Assembly: GCA_043767025.1 (NCBI GenBank)
Contig: JAYUHK010000138.1
Coordinates: forward strand, 1-22,188
Origin: JAYUHK01 sp043767025
GTDB lineage: Bacteria > Bacteroidota > Bacteroidia > Chitinophagales > Saprospiraceae
Direction: 5' to 3'
DNA: 22,188 nucleotides
The notes under the pieces: model-generated
What the model was told of the DNA's origin: nothing
Seen by the model: only the letters and a program-made list of their open reading frames with translations
Database searches by the model: none
Position numbers and translations under genes: made by a program
In this document: piece after piece, positions 7,132-15,405 of the stretch
Layout of the letters: every line of letters begins with the position of its first letter
Numbering within the stretch: position 1 is the stretch's first letter

Positions 7132-7246
7132 AAAAACACTAATTACCATAATAATTTTGCTAACTTGCACTATTGCGGCAATATATTTCAGTAAAATAAT
7201 TTTATTATTATTGTTATATCACATAGTATCTTCTTATGGTAAATAA
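7118..7246 (+). CDS. tiny membrane ORF, 42 aa
   Basis: The ATG at 7118 opens 42 codons: a lysine-rich start (MKISKKT), then hydrophobic residues 8-22 and 25-35, ending SSYGK. It could be a small one- or two-helix membrane peptide. It has no recognised homolog, no evident ribosome site, and very AT-rich composition, in which hydrophobic frames arise easily by chance. It precedes the thioredoxin-like gene by 98 bases. Confidence 0.25.
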   Translation: MKISKKTLITIIILLTCTIAAIYFSKIILLLLLYHIVSSYGK

Positions 7247-7344
7247 TTGATTCCCAGATGATTATGTGTAAAAATATGGGCTATTTAGCGAATAACAAGG
7301 CAAATATATTGAGCTGCTTACAACATCAAATCAGTTTAAAATTT

Positions 7345-8451
7345 ATGAAAAAAATATTTAACATTTTTTTAACTATTTTATTTTTTGCAACTTCGTGTGT
7401 GGCAGAAAGTAATATTTGTAATATTATTGTCCGCCAGTCCGAAAAAAAGTCGCTGCTGCCGATAAGTTTTTACGATGCGAGTGAGCAAGTGATTTATACG
7501 ACACGGGCGGCGGCTTGCGACACGTTGCGGCTCAAAAAAAATGGGGCAGTAAGTTTTCCTATTATCCTCACTTTTCGGTCCGATAGCTGCGCGTTCAGTG
7601 GGTATATTTTTGTGGGCGAAAATGACAATGAACTGACTGTCAATGTTTTGAATGGTGATGTCGTCCATGCAGAATTTTTGCCACGAGGCTGTTGGAGTGA
7701 AGAATATCAGTCTATTTTGCAGACGAATATTCTTTACAACGAAAGGGCGATGGAGGTTTTTTACGCATTTCGGCGGCTGAGCGATGCCGAAAAAGAAAAA
7801 GCAGAGGGCGCGGCTCAAATAAAGATGCAAGCCTTCCGCGATAGTTCTAATTTAGTGCCTTATTGGGCAAATTTGGCGAAGCCAAAACCGTCTTTTATCC
7901 AGCTTTACTATCTTCAAACGCTGATAGAAATGCGTTCTTTTTCAAAAGATTTTTTACAAGATTATCTAAAAAAATTGGATAAAAAAACGCTCGAAACTTT
8001 TAGTCTTTGGAAGCAATGCGAGCAGCGACTTCAGATGAAAACTTTGGTAGAGCAAAGTCGTTGGGATACCATAAAATTAGGTGCGCAGAATCAAACAACT
8101 GACTGTCAAAAGATTACACTTGCCAACAATAAGACATATTTTGTGTTTTTGAGTACTACCTTTTGCGGTGGCTGCCGTCGGGAAAGAAAAGAAATTGCAA
8201 AAGCCATCAAAGAAAATAAAATTTTGGCAGAAAATGTGATTGAAATAAGTACCGATGAAATCTATGAAGACAAAGATAAAATCGTAACATGGAAGTCGTA
8301 TTTAGAGAAAAGTAACTTTGCAAGTCCGTATTCTATCGAAACAGAATTTTGGTCGAATTTCACGCCTTATGGAGTGATTGTGGACAAAGGAATTATCGTA
8401 AAAAAAGCCTGTCATCTGGAAGATTATATGAAATATATCGCTCAAAAGTAA
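7345..8451 (+). CDS. exported thioredoxin-like protein (CGGC), 368 aa
   Basis: This is probably a periplasmic, membrane-anchored thiol-disulfide protein. Starting at the ATG at 7345, it has a signal sequence MKKIFNIFLTILFFATSC that may be a lipoprotein type (Cys18). A beta-rich N-terminal part (about 22-115) resembles the accessory domains preceding thioredoxin folds in Bacteroidota, and a helical middle (about 120-235) follows. The C-terminal thioredoxin-like domain (about 255-368) has a redox motif C274-G-G-C277 and the cis-proline pair T340-P341. The frame extends 29 codons upstream to 7258, but that extension lacks signal character. Its partner could be disulfide reduction or cytochrome maturation, as in ResA/TlpA proteins; overall similarity is weak, so the substrate is unknown. 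The gene is followed by a strong hairpin terminator. Confidence 0.75.
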   Translation: MKKIFNIFLTILFFATSCVAESNICNIIVRQSEKKSLLPISFYDASEQVIYTTRAAACDTLRLKKNGAVSFPIILTFRSDSCAFSGYIFVGENDNELTVNVLNGDVVHAEFLPRGCWSEEYQSILQTNILYNERAMEVFYAFRRLSDAEKEKAEGAAQIKMQAFRDSSNLVPYWANLAKPKPSFIQLYYLQTLIEMRSFSKDFLQDYLKKLDKKTLETFSLWKQCEQRLQMKTLVEQSRWDTIKLGAQNQTTDCQKITLANNKTYFVFLSTTFCGGCRRERKEIAKAIKENKILAENVIEISTDEIYEDKDKIVTWKSYLEKSNFASPYSIETEFWSNFTPYGVIVDKGIIVKKACHLEDYMKYIAQK

Positions 8452-8504
8452 TCGTAAGATTTCCGTTTCAGCTATAATTGTTTTTAGTTAAAATTTACAG
8501 CTTT

Positions 8505-8550
8505 AAAAATAAGCACGTCACAAACAGAGTTTGTAATGTGCTTATTTTTT
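8505..8550. terminator. strong hairpin terminator, probably bidirectional
   Basis: AAAAATAAGCAC (8505-8516) pairs perfectly with GTGCTTATTTTT (8538-8549). The inner ACAAAC (8520-8525) pairs with GTTTGT (8529-8534) around an AGA loop. Six T at 8545-8550 form the 3' side. It lies 54 bases after the thioredoxin-like gene and only 17 bases before the receptor ATG at 8568, so it could also attenuate transcription into the receptor. Confidence 0.8.
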
Positions 8551-8567
8551 ATAAAATTACTTTTTTT

Positions 8568-10904
8568 ATGCGAATTTTTTGTGGAATATTTCTTTTTTTT
8601 GTGACGTATCAAATGACGGCACAGCGAACTCTGTCGGGCTATGTACGTGACGCAGCGACGGGCGAAACACTGATTGGGGCGACGGTGGCGGACAGTGCGA
8701 CTCAAACTGGCTCGGTGAGCAACGAATATGGATTTTTTAGTCTTTCTTTGAAAGGCGAAAAGCAGCAACAAATTAGAGTGTCTTATGTGGGTTTTACGGC
8801 GCAAAATATCTCTATTTTTTTGAAGAATGACACACTTCTAAACATTGCGTTGGAGAACGCTCAACTCCAAACGGTGGAAATAAACGCTGCCGAGCAGCAA
8901 AGAAATTCACCCCAAATGAGCTTTATCAAGTTGGATATTGCGCAGCTCAAAAAAATTCCGTCGCTCGGCGAGGTGGATATTTTGAAAGCCTTGTCGCTGT
9001 TGCCGGGTATTTCTACGGGAGCAGAGGGTGGTGCTAATCTTTTTGTGCGCGGCGGAACTCCCGACCAAAATTTAATTTTGTTGGACGGCGCGCCTGTTTA
9101 CAATGTGACGCACTTGGCGGGTTATTTGTCGGTTTTCAACGCCGAAGCTATCAAGAATGTAGAAGTTTTTAAAGGCGGTTTTCCGGCTCGCTACGGCGGG
9201 CGACTTTCTTCGGTGATTGATGTGACGATGAAAGAGGGCAACAATCAGCGTTTTTCGGGCAATTTTGGCATCGGATTGCTTACCTCGCGGCTGCTGTTGG
9301 AAAGTCCGATACTGAAAAATAAAACATCTTTTTTGGTAGCGGCTCGGAGTTCGTATTTGGGTTTGGTTAATGCTTTTAAAGATAAGAATGCAGAAAATTC
9401 GCTGACCGATTATTGGCTTTACGACGTAAATTTAAAAATAAATCATCGCATTGATGATAAACAATCCATCTTTTTAAGTTTTTATACGGGCAAAGATATT
9501 GGCACTTTCAGCACCGAATATATCGAAACAAAGCGAGATTACTACAAAAGACAGCTTGACAAAGAGAAAATAAGTTGGGGAAATACGACGCTGACGGCTC
9601 GATACAGCAACGCTTTGACTCCCAAACTTTATCTCAAAGCGTTGGCGTTGTTTTCTCAATATGATTTTAAAGACCAAAACAAAAATATATATGAATCCTT
9701 TGTGAAAATAGATACGATGCGGTACAATTCGAGCAGTCAATCGTCTTCCAGCGTCAAAGATTTGAGCTTAAAATTAGATTTTGATTATTTTTTAGACAAT
9801 AAAAATAGTATAAAATTCGGTATTGGTGCAACAAAACATTATTTTGTGCCGTCTGATTTTTCCTACCAACGCACTCTATCACAACAGTCCGATACGTCGG
9901 GTAGCTTTCAATCAAAAATTGCTACCCAAGAATTTCACCTCTACGCAGAAGACGAAATTCGGTTCAGCAGCTTTTGGACTGCAAATATTGGGCTTCGAGG
10001 GAATATTTATAACGTCCAAAACACGACGTATCAAAACGTAGAACCTCGTTTTTCTACTTGTTTTCGCTTGCCGTCGGATTGGAATTTGAAGGCAGCTTAT
10101 ACTTACAACGAGCAATTTTTGCATCTATTATCGGGCGGAAGTTTTGGATTTCCGAGCAATATTTGGGTGCCTGTGACAGCCAAAATAAAGCCACAATCAG
10201 CCCATCAAGTTGTGGTTGGGATTCAAAAATATTTTACGGACATCGCTACCGATTTTACGGTCGAAACGTATTACAAAGTTTTGGGCAGACAAATTGAATA
10301 CCAATCAGATGCAGGCAAACTTTTTAATGGCAATAGTGACTGGGAAAATCAGTTGGCGATAGACGGAAAAGGCTGGAATTATGGCATTGAGTTTTTGGCG
10401 CACAAGCAAAAAGGACGATTTACGGGCATCGCAAGCTACGCGCTTTCTTGGAGTTTTCGGCAGTTTAAAGATTTGAATCAGGGCAAAAAATTTCCGATGC
10501 TCTACGACCGTCGGCACAATATTTCGCTCACGGGCAACTATCAAATCAGCAAACACTGGGATTTTTCAAGCACTTGGGTCTATAATACGGGGCAAGCCGT
10601 CACGCTTCCTGTGGCGCAGGTAGGTGGCTACTTGGTTTATGACGGGCGAAACAATGCTAAATTGCCGTCTTATCATCGGTTGGATATTTCTTTTAATTAC
10701 ACCAAAAAAACGCTCAAAGGTCGGACTAAAAACTGGAATTTTAGTATTTATAATTTTTACAATCGAAGAAATCCTAATTTTTTGCAACTGCAAAATGAAG
10801 GATATTTATTAGACAATAGACAATATGTAGAAACAGGCAAACGGGTAAAAGTAATCTCTATTTTTCCATTTTTGCCTTCGGTCAGTTACAGTTACACTTT
10901 CTAA
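8568..10904 (+). CDS. TonB-dependent outer-membrane receptor
   Basis: This is a 778-aa gated outer-membrane transporter, driven by the TonB-ExbBD system, for an unidentified substrate. The signal peptide is MRIFCGIFLFFVTYQMTAQ. A carboxypeptidase-regulatory-like domain (about 21-97, LSGYVRDAATGETLIGATV) is followed by the plug (about 115-223, with NLFVRGGTPDQNLILLDGAPVY near 157-178 and FKGGFPARYGG at 201-211). The beta barrel fills the rest and ends in the terminal aromatic of VSYSYTF. The frame is open 30 codons upstream to 8478, but that part crosses the terminator hairpin and lacks signal character, so the ATG at 8568 is preferred. The next gene is a DUF4249 lipoprotein six bases later, a common partner of such receptors. 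There is no SusD-type gene, so a glycan role is not indicated; peptide, metal or other ligands are possible. Confidence 0.92.
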   Translation: MRIFCGIFLFFVTYQMTAQRTLSGYVRDAATGETLIGATVADSATQTGSVSNEYGFFSLSLKGEKQQQIRVSYVGFTAQNISIFLKNDTLLNIALENAQLQTVEINAAEQQRNSPQMSFIKLDIAQLKKIPSLGEVDILKALSLLPGISTGAEGGANLFVRGGTPDQNLILLDGAPVYNVTHLAGYLSVFNAEAIKNVEVFKGGFPARYGGRLSSVIDVTMKEGNNQRFSGNFGIGLLTSRLLLESPILKNKTSFLVAARSSYLGLVNAFKDKNAENSLTDYWLYDVNLKINHRIDDKQSIFLSFYTGKDIGTFSTEYIETKRDYYKRQLDKEKISWGNTTLTARYSNALTPKLYLKALALFSQYDFKDQNKNIYESFVKIDTMRYNSSSQSSSSVKDLSLKLDFDYFLDNKNSIKFGIGATKHYFVPSDFSYQRTLSQQSDTSGSFQSKIATQEFHLYAEDEIRFSSFWTANIGLRGNIYNVQNTTYQNVEPRFSTCFRLPSDWNLKAAYTYNEQFLHLLSGGSFGFPSNIWVPVTAKIKPQSAHQVVVGIQKYFTDIATDFTVETYYKVLGRQIEYQSDAGKLFNGNSDWENQLAIDGKGWNYGIEFLAHKQKGRFTGIASYALSWSFRQFKDLNQGKKFPMLYDRRHNISLTGNYQISKHWDFSSTWVYNTGQAVTLPVAQVGGYLVYDGRNNAKLPSYHRLDISFNYTKKTLKGRTKNWNFSIYNFYNRRNPNFLQLQNEGYLLDNRQYVETGKRVKVISIFPFLPSVSYSYTF

Positions 10905-10910
10905 ATTTTT

Positions 10911-11768
10911 ATGAAAAATATTTTTTATCTCTTTTTTGTGACATTTTTTATTGCCTTTTCTGCTTGTGAGCGGGAGCGCAACATAAATCTTGATATTCCA
11001 TACGAAGGCATAAGGCTGGAGCTTTACGCGCCGATTGGAGAGCAGCAGCCGATTGCGATTTTACTTCATCGGACGCTGCCCGTTTTGGCAGAAGATCTTA
11101 ACTTCAAAGTCATCGACGGGATAGTAAAACTCTTTGAAAACGGTATTTTGGTAGAGCAACTGCGCTACGACGCGCAGCAAGACCGCTACATTTCGCCGTC
11201 CGATTTTCGTCCATCAGCGACCAAAATGTACCACATCGAAGCCTCGGCGTTGGGAACAAGCATCGTTTCGGAGCGCGTCGGTTTTTTGCCAAAAGTTTTT
11301 ATCCAAAGTCATACGCTGCAAATTGACTCCGCCAATAACAGAGCAGTGGTAACAGTTTCTTTTCAGGATATACTTCAATATAAAAATTTCTACAGCATCT
11401 ATCAGAAAAAATACTACAACGATACGCTGCTGAAGCCGACTACTTTTGACTACCAAGTTGACTACAGAGCCGACTTCAAAGATTCTTTATTTGCAGGAAG
11501 TCGCTACGATTTTGAAACAGATTTTTATCTTTTGGAGGCAATTTACGGCGCAAATTACAACTTGTTGGGAGTCAAAAAAATCAATCAACTTAAAGTAGAA
11601 TTGTATAGTTTTTCCGAAGGTGCATACCAGTATCCGTTTACGCTCGGCTCGAGTGGCAGCTCCGTCGGCGGGCAATTTTCGGACAGGCTGCCGCTTTGGA
11701 GCAACGTGCGAGGCGGCTACGGCGCAATCTTTACCTATACTTTGGACACTTTGACGCTTCGCTGGTGA
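10911..11768 (+). CDS. DUF4249-family lipoprotein
   Basis: This 285-aa lipoprotein has the signal MKNIFYLFFVTFFIAFSAC, with the lipidated cysteine at residue 19. The body starts as a beta-sandwich (INLDIPYEGIRLELYAPIGE) typical of DUF4249 proteins, which are found in Bacteroidota next to TonB-dependent receptors. Their role is not known in detail; a surface-exposed accessory subunit for ligand capture is the usual inference. It starts six bases after the receptor stop codon, so the two are co-transcribed, and it is closed by the terminator at 11815-11855. The family name is from sequence impression, without a profile search. Confidence 0.8.
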   Translation: MKNIFYLFFVTFFIAFSACERERNINLDIPYEGIRLELYAPIGEQQPIAILLHRTLPVLAEDLNFKVIDGIVKLFENGILVEQLRYDAQQDRYISPSDFRPSATKMYHIEASALGTSIVSERVGFLPKVFIQSHTLQIDSANNRAVVTVSFQDILQYKNFYSIYQKKYYNDTLLKPTTFDYQVDYRADFKDSLFAGSRYDFETDFYLLEAIYGANYNLLGVKKINQLKVELYSFSEGAYQYPFTLGSSGSSVGGQFSDRLPLWSNVRGGYGAIFTYTLDTLTLRW

Positions 11769-11814
11769 GCAAAAATAAGTTCTTGCTTACCCCCCGCCTA
11801 CCCCAAAACCTTCC

Positions 11815-11855
11815 GCCGCCTCGCCCGAATTAATTTTGGGCGAGGCGGCTTTTTT
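11815..11855 (+). terminator. intrinsic terminator of the receptor operon
   Basis: GCCGCCTCGCCC (11815-11826) pairs perfectly with GGGCGAGGCGGC (11838-11849) over an 11-base loop and is followed by six T (11850-11855). It is 46 bases after the DUF4249 stop codon. Confidence 0.93.
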
Positions 11856-11897
11856 GTGTCCGTCAAAAATAACAGCTATAGAATTTAAAATTAAAAT

Positions 11898-11905
11898 TAT
11901 ATTTG
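11898..11905 (+). promoter_or_regulatory. -7-like element upstream of the GH3 gene
   Basis: TATATTTG matches the TAnnTTTG consensus, 35 bases before the ATG at 11941 and after the preceding terminator. No clear -33 TTTG was found at the expected spacing. It suggests the glucosidase gene is transcribed alone. Confidence 0.4.
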
Positions 11906-11940
11906 CAACATATTTTTCAAAAAAAATCAACATTTAAAAT

Positions 11941-14184
11941 ATGAAACGTCTTGTACCCGCCTTTTTTTTAATGCTTTTTGCTGCGCAAAATATTTTCGCG
12001 CAAACGCCTACCAAAAACGATGCCGACCGCCGCATTGACATACTTCTTTCCAAAATGACTTTGGAAGAAAAAGTCGGACAGATGACGCAAGTGACGCTCG
12101 ACGTTATCTGCGAAGGCGAGCCGTACAACCTCAAATCGCCGCTTGCGATAAGTATGCCGAAGCTCAAAAAAGCAGTCATTGACTACAAAGTAGGTTCTAT
12201 TTTGAACACTGGAATCTCTGCCAACACGCAGCAGCGTTGGCACGAAATCATCAACGCTATCCAAGATGCAGCCAAAGACACGAAGCTAAAAATACCCGTT
12301 TTGTACGGTATTGACGCTATCCACGGCACAAATTATACGCAGGGGACGACCCTTTTTCCGCAGCAAATTGGCTTGGCAGCCACCTGGAATCCTCAACTGA
12401 CGGAAGAGTTGGGAGCGATAGCTGCCTACGAAACGCGCGCCTCCGCCATTCCTTGGACGTTCTCGCCTGTCTTGGATTTGGGACGCAATCCGCTCTGGCC
12501 CCGCATTTGGGAGGGATTCGGCGAAGATGTTTTTTTGAGTTCCGAACTCGGAAAAGCCCTCACGCGCGGCTATCAGGGCAAAAATATGGCGGACAAATTT
12601 CGGGTAGCCGCCTGCCTCAAACATTTTACTTGCTACGGCGCGCCGTTGAGCGGCAAAGACCGCACGCCCGCTTGGGTGCCTGAACGCTACTTGCACGAAT
12701 ATTATATTCCCGGCTTTGCGGCGGCTATCAACGAAGGCGCGGCTTCGATTATGATAAACTCGGGCGAGCGCAACGGTATTCCTTCGCACGCCGACAAACA
12801 TCTTTTGACCGAAATATTGCGCAATCAGTTGAATTTCAAGGGAGTAGCGGTATCGGATTGGGAAGATATTATTTTGCTCCACACGCGCCACCATGTGGCA
12901 ACAACGCCCAAAGAAGCGGTAAAAATAGCAGTCATGGCGGGCATTGATATGAGTATGGTGCCGACCGATTTTAGTTTTAGCGACTATTTGGTGCAGCTCG
13001 TGAAAGATGGCGAAGTGCCGATGACACGGATTGACGAAGCGACGCGCCGTATTTTGAAAATGAAAATGGATTTGGGTTTGTTTGAAAAAACACACTATCC
13101 GATGTCCGATTATCCGAAATTTGCGAGTGAAGAGTTTCGCCTCAAAAGCCTGCAAGGCGCGCAGGAATGTTTGGTGTTGCTCAAAAATCAAAAAAATATT
13201 CTGCCGCTCGCCAAAAATGCGAAAATATTAGTCACCGGACCGTCCGCAAACACGATGCGCAGTCTGAACGGCGGCTGGACGTACTCTTGGCAGGGCAATA
13301 TCGCCGACGAATTGGCGAAGGACAAAAATACGATTCTCGAAGCGGTGCAAGCAAAAATCGGTGCTGCCAACGTGACTTACGTAGAAGGTAGCACGTTCAA
13401 AGAGCCTATCAACATCGAAGCCGCCGCCGAAGCCGCCAAAAACGTGGACGCTGTCGTGCTGTGCTTGGGCGAAACGTCTTACACGGAACACGAGGGAAGT
13501 TTTGACAATATTTTGCTCGAAGATGCTCAGATTGACTTGGCAAATGCGGTCGCAAAAGCTGGAAAGCCTGTCATTTTGATTTTGGCGGAAGGTCGCCCCC
13601 GCGTTTTCAACAAAATAGAGCCGAAGATGAACGCCATCGTTTATGTTCCGCTTCCGGGCAACGAAGGCGGAAACGCGCTTGCTGACGTAATTTTTGGCGA
13701 CATCAATCCGAGCGGAAAAATGCCCATCACATACCCCAAACATCCGAATAGTTTGATTAATTACGACCACAAATATACAGAAAATGTGAAGGGAATGGCA
13801 AATATTTTCGACCCACAGTTTGAGTTCGGGACGGGCTTGAGCTACACTAATTTTGGGTACAAAAATCTGGCGTTGAGCAAAAGCCTAATCAGCAATTCCG
13901 ACGAATTGACGATTTCGGTGGACGTGACGAATACAGGCAGCCGAGCGGGAAAAGAAGTCGTGCAGCTCTACGTGAGCGACCTTTACGCCAGCATCACGCC
14001 GCCCGTCCGTCGCTTGCGCGGGTTTGAAAAAATAGACCTCAAAGCAGGGCAAACGCGCTCCGTGACGTTCAAAATAAAAGCCAAAGATTTGGCTTTCGTA
14101 GGGCTTGACAATAAATTCATCAACGAAGCGGGCGATTTCAGAGTCAATATTGGCGGCTTGACGGCAATGTTCGCCTTGAAATAG
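11941..14184 (+). CDS. exported GH3 beta-glucosidase
   Basis: This glycoside hydrolase of family 3 releases terminal beta-linked glucose or a related sugar, in the periplasm or at the cell surface. It has a signal peptide (MKRLVPAFFLMLFAAQNIFA, about 20 residues). The N-terminal TIM-barrel domain carries IDAIHG at 124-129, KHFTCYGAP at 227-235 and the nucleophile aspartate D306 in GVAVSDWEDI. The second domain contains SYTEHEGSFDN, in which E518 aligns with the acid/base glutamate of E. coli BglX. A fibronectin-III-like domain (about 640-747) ends the protein. Its 747 aa is the usual BglX-like length. Substrate choice cannot be read from this alone; family members also act on xylosides. No other carbohydrate genes flank it. 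Confidence 0.9.
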   Translation: MKRLVPAFFLMLFAAQNIFAQTPTKNDADRRIDILLSKMTLEEKVGQMTQVTLDVICEGEPYNLKSPLAISMPKLKKAVIDYKVGSILNTGISANTQQRWHEIINAIQDAAKDTKLKIPVLYGIDAIHGTNYTQGTTLFPQQIGLAATWNPQLTEELGAIAAYETRASAIPWTFSPVLDLGRNPLWPRIWEGFGEDVFLSSELGKALTRGYQGKNMADKFRVAACLKHFTCYGAPLSGKDRTPAWVPERYLHEYYIPGFAAAINEGAASIMINSGERNGIPSHADKHLLTEILRNQLNFKGVAVSDWEDIILLHTRHHVATTPKEAVKIAVMAGIDMSMVPTDFSFSDYLVQLVKDGEVPMTRIDEATRRILKMKMDLGLFEKTHYPMSDYPKFASEEFRLKSLQGAQECLVLLKNQKNILPLAKNAKILVTGPSANTMRSLNGGWTYSWQGNIADELAKDKNTILEAVQAKIGAANVTYVEGSTFKEPINIEAAAEAAKNVDAVVLCLGETSYTEHEGSFDNILLEDAQIDLANAVAKAGKPVILILAEGRPRVFNKIEPKMNAIVYVPLPGNEGGNALADVIFGDINPSGKMPITYPKHPNSLINYDHKYTENVKGMANIFDPQFEFGTGLSYTNFGYKNLALSKSLISNSDELTISVDVTNTGSRAGKEVVQLYVSDLYASITPPVRRLRGFEKIDLKAGQTRSVTFKIKAKDLAFVGLDNKFINEAGDFRVNIGGLTAMFALK

Positions 14185-14296
14185 TAGATTTTTGGTAGGG
14201 TTGAACTTATTTTTCAAAACTAAAGTTGTAACTAACTAACTAATTATCAATTACTTGTGTGACTAAAAACTAAAAATTAAGCATTAAAAACTATTT

Positions 14297-14386
14297 ATGA
14301 AATTAACAATACTTGCCTCGCTGCTTTCTGCAAAGCGAACTTTTTGGGGACGAGTTTTTAGTTTTTTTGTACTTTCCAACGCATAA
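14297..14386 (+). CDS. tiny ORF before batA, 29 aa, doubtful
   Basis: ATG at 14297 to TAA at 14386 encodes MKLTILASLLSAKRTFWGRV and nine more residues, ending three bases before the batA ATG. The position suggests a possible leader peptide of the bat operon, and translational coupling would be possible. The size and lack of homology leave it doubtful. The remaining intergenic DNA (14185-14296) holds a short CTAA tandem run at 14229-14243 and no other gene. Confidence 0.2.
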   Translation: MKLTILASLLSAKRTFWGRVFSFFVLSNA

Positions 14387-14389
14387 AAA

Positions 14390-15403
14390 ATGACTTTTTG
14401 GGACGATATTTTTTTTGCAAATGTTGGGTGTTTGTGGCTGCTTGCGCTGCTGCCTTGCATTGCGGTTTGGAAATATTTGCAGCGCAAAAATAGCAGGCAC
14501 TCGGCACTCAAAATCTCTGGTTTGGCAGTGACTTTGCCGCGTACATGGCGCATCAAAGCGCAGGCGTGGGTTCCGTTTGCGCTCCGATTGTCGGCGGCGG
14601 CTTGCCTAATCGTCGCGATGGCTCGCCCACAAAAAATGCTGCAAGAAGAAAATATCAAAGCGGAAGGCATTGATATTATGTTGGTTATGGACTTGTCGAG
14701 TAGTATGTTGGCACAAGATTTTAAGCCCGACCGACTTTCTGTGAGCAAAGAAATGGCGGTTGAGTTCGTCAAAAAACGCCGATTCGACCGCATCGGATTG
14801 GTCGTTTTTTCGGGAGAAGCGTTCACGCAATGCCCGCTTACGACTGACCACCAAGTGCTGACCGATTTTTTAAAAAACCTTCAATGCGGTATGTTGGAGG
14901 ACGGCACGGCTATCGGAATGGGACTTGCGACGGGCGCAAATAGGCTAAAAGACAGCGACTCAAAGAGTAAAATTTTAATTTTATTGACCGACGGCGTGAA
15001 CAATGCGGGATACATCAGACCCGAAGCGGCAGCCGAAATTGCTAAAAATTTCGGCTTAAAAATTTATACCATCGGCACGGGTTCGGTCGGCACGGCTCTC
15101 ACTCCGATTGGGCGGCGGCGCAACGATGGAGTCTATATTTTCGGTATGGCGGAAGTCGAAATTGACGAGGCACTTCTCACGCGCATCGCTGCCGAAACGG
15201 GCGGAAAATACTTCCGAGCCACCTCGAAGAAAGAATTAGAAAATATTTATTCGGAGATAGACGCATTGGAAAAGACTAAAATAGAAACTACAAGTTTTCG
15301 GCGATACAGCGAAAAATTTCGTCCATTTTTATTTGCAGCCTTCTTCTTTTTAGGTTTAGAATTTGTATTAAAAAATATTTTTTTAAAGAAAATGATTGAC
15401 TAA
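14390..15403 (+). CDS. batA: BatA, VWA-domain membrane protein
   Basis: This is a Bacteroides-aerotolerance BatA-like protein. A membrane helix lies near each end of its N-terminal part (about 11-29 and 62-77). A von Willebrand factor A domain follows with a complete metal-ion (MIDAS) site: D101-x-S103-x-S105 in VMDLSSS, T173 in DGTAIG and D201 in LTDGVNN. A C-terminal helix lies at about 312-330. The VWA domain should face the periplasm. Its 337 aa matches BatA proteins. It is the first recognisable gene of the bat operon, with batB/C starting two bases after its stop codon. The moxR ATPase and DUF58 genes that usually precede it are not in this window. In the family the role is in stress tolerance or envelope assembly, with the molecular function unresolved. 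Confidence 0.9.
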   Translation: MTFWDDIFFANVGCLWLLALLPCIAVWKYLQRKNSRHSALKISGLAVTLPRTWRIKAQAWVPFALRLSAAACLIVAMARPQKMLQEENIKAEGIDIMLVMDLSSSMLAQDFKPDRLSVSKEMAVEFVKKRRFDRIGLVVFSGEAFTQCPLTTDHQVLTDFLKNLQCGMLEDGTAIGMGLATGANRLKDSDSKSKILILLTDGVNNAGYIRPEAAAEIAKNFGLKIYTIGTGSVGTALTPIGRRRNDGVYIFGMAEVEIDEALLTRIAAETGGKYFRATSKKELENIYSEIDALEKTKIETTSFRRYSEKFRPFLFAAFFFLGLEFVLKNIFLKKMID

Positions 15404-15405
15404 AA

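Noticed and set aside
8478..8567. Upstream extension of the TonB receptor
   Set aside because: It spans the terminator hairpin and would hide the signal peptide that starts at 8568.
12286..13191. Long antisense open frame inside the GH3 gene
   Set aside because: It is a shadow of the GH3 coding frame. The sense protein has complete catalytic motifs, and the antisense product has no recognisable features.
11941..14184. Polysaccharide utilisation locus
   Set aside because: The GH3 gene has its own promoter-like element and is separated from the receptor pair by a strong terminator. There is no SusD, no sugar sensor and no other glycan-active enzyme nearby.
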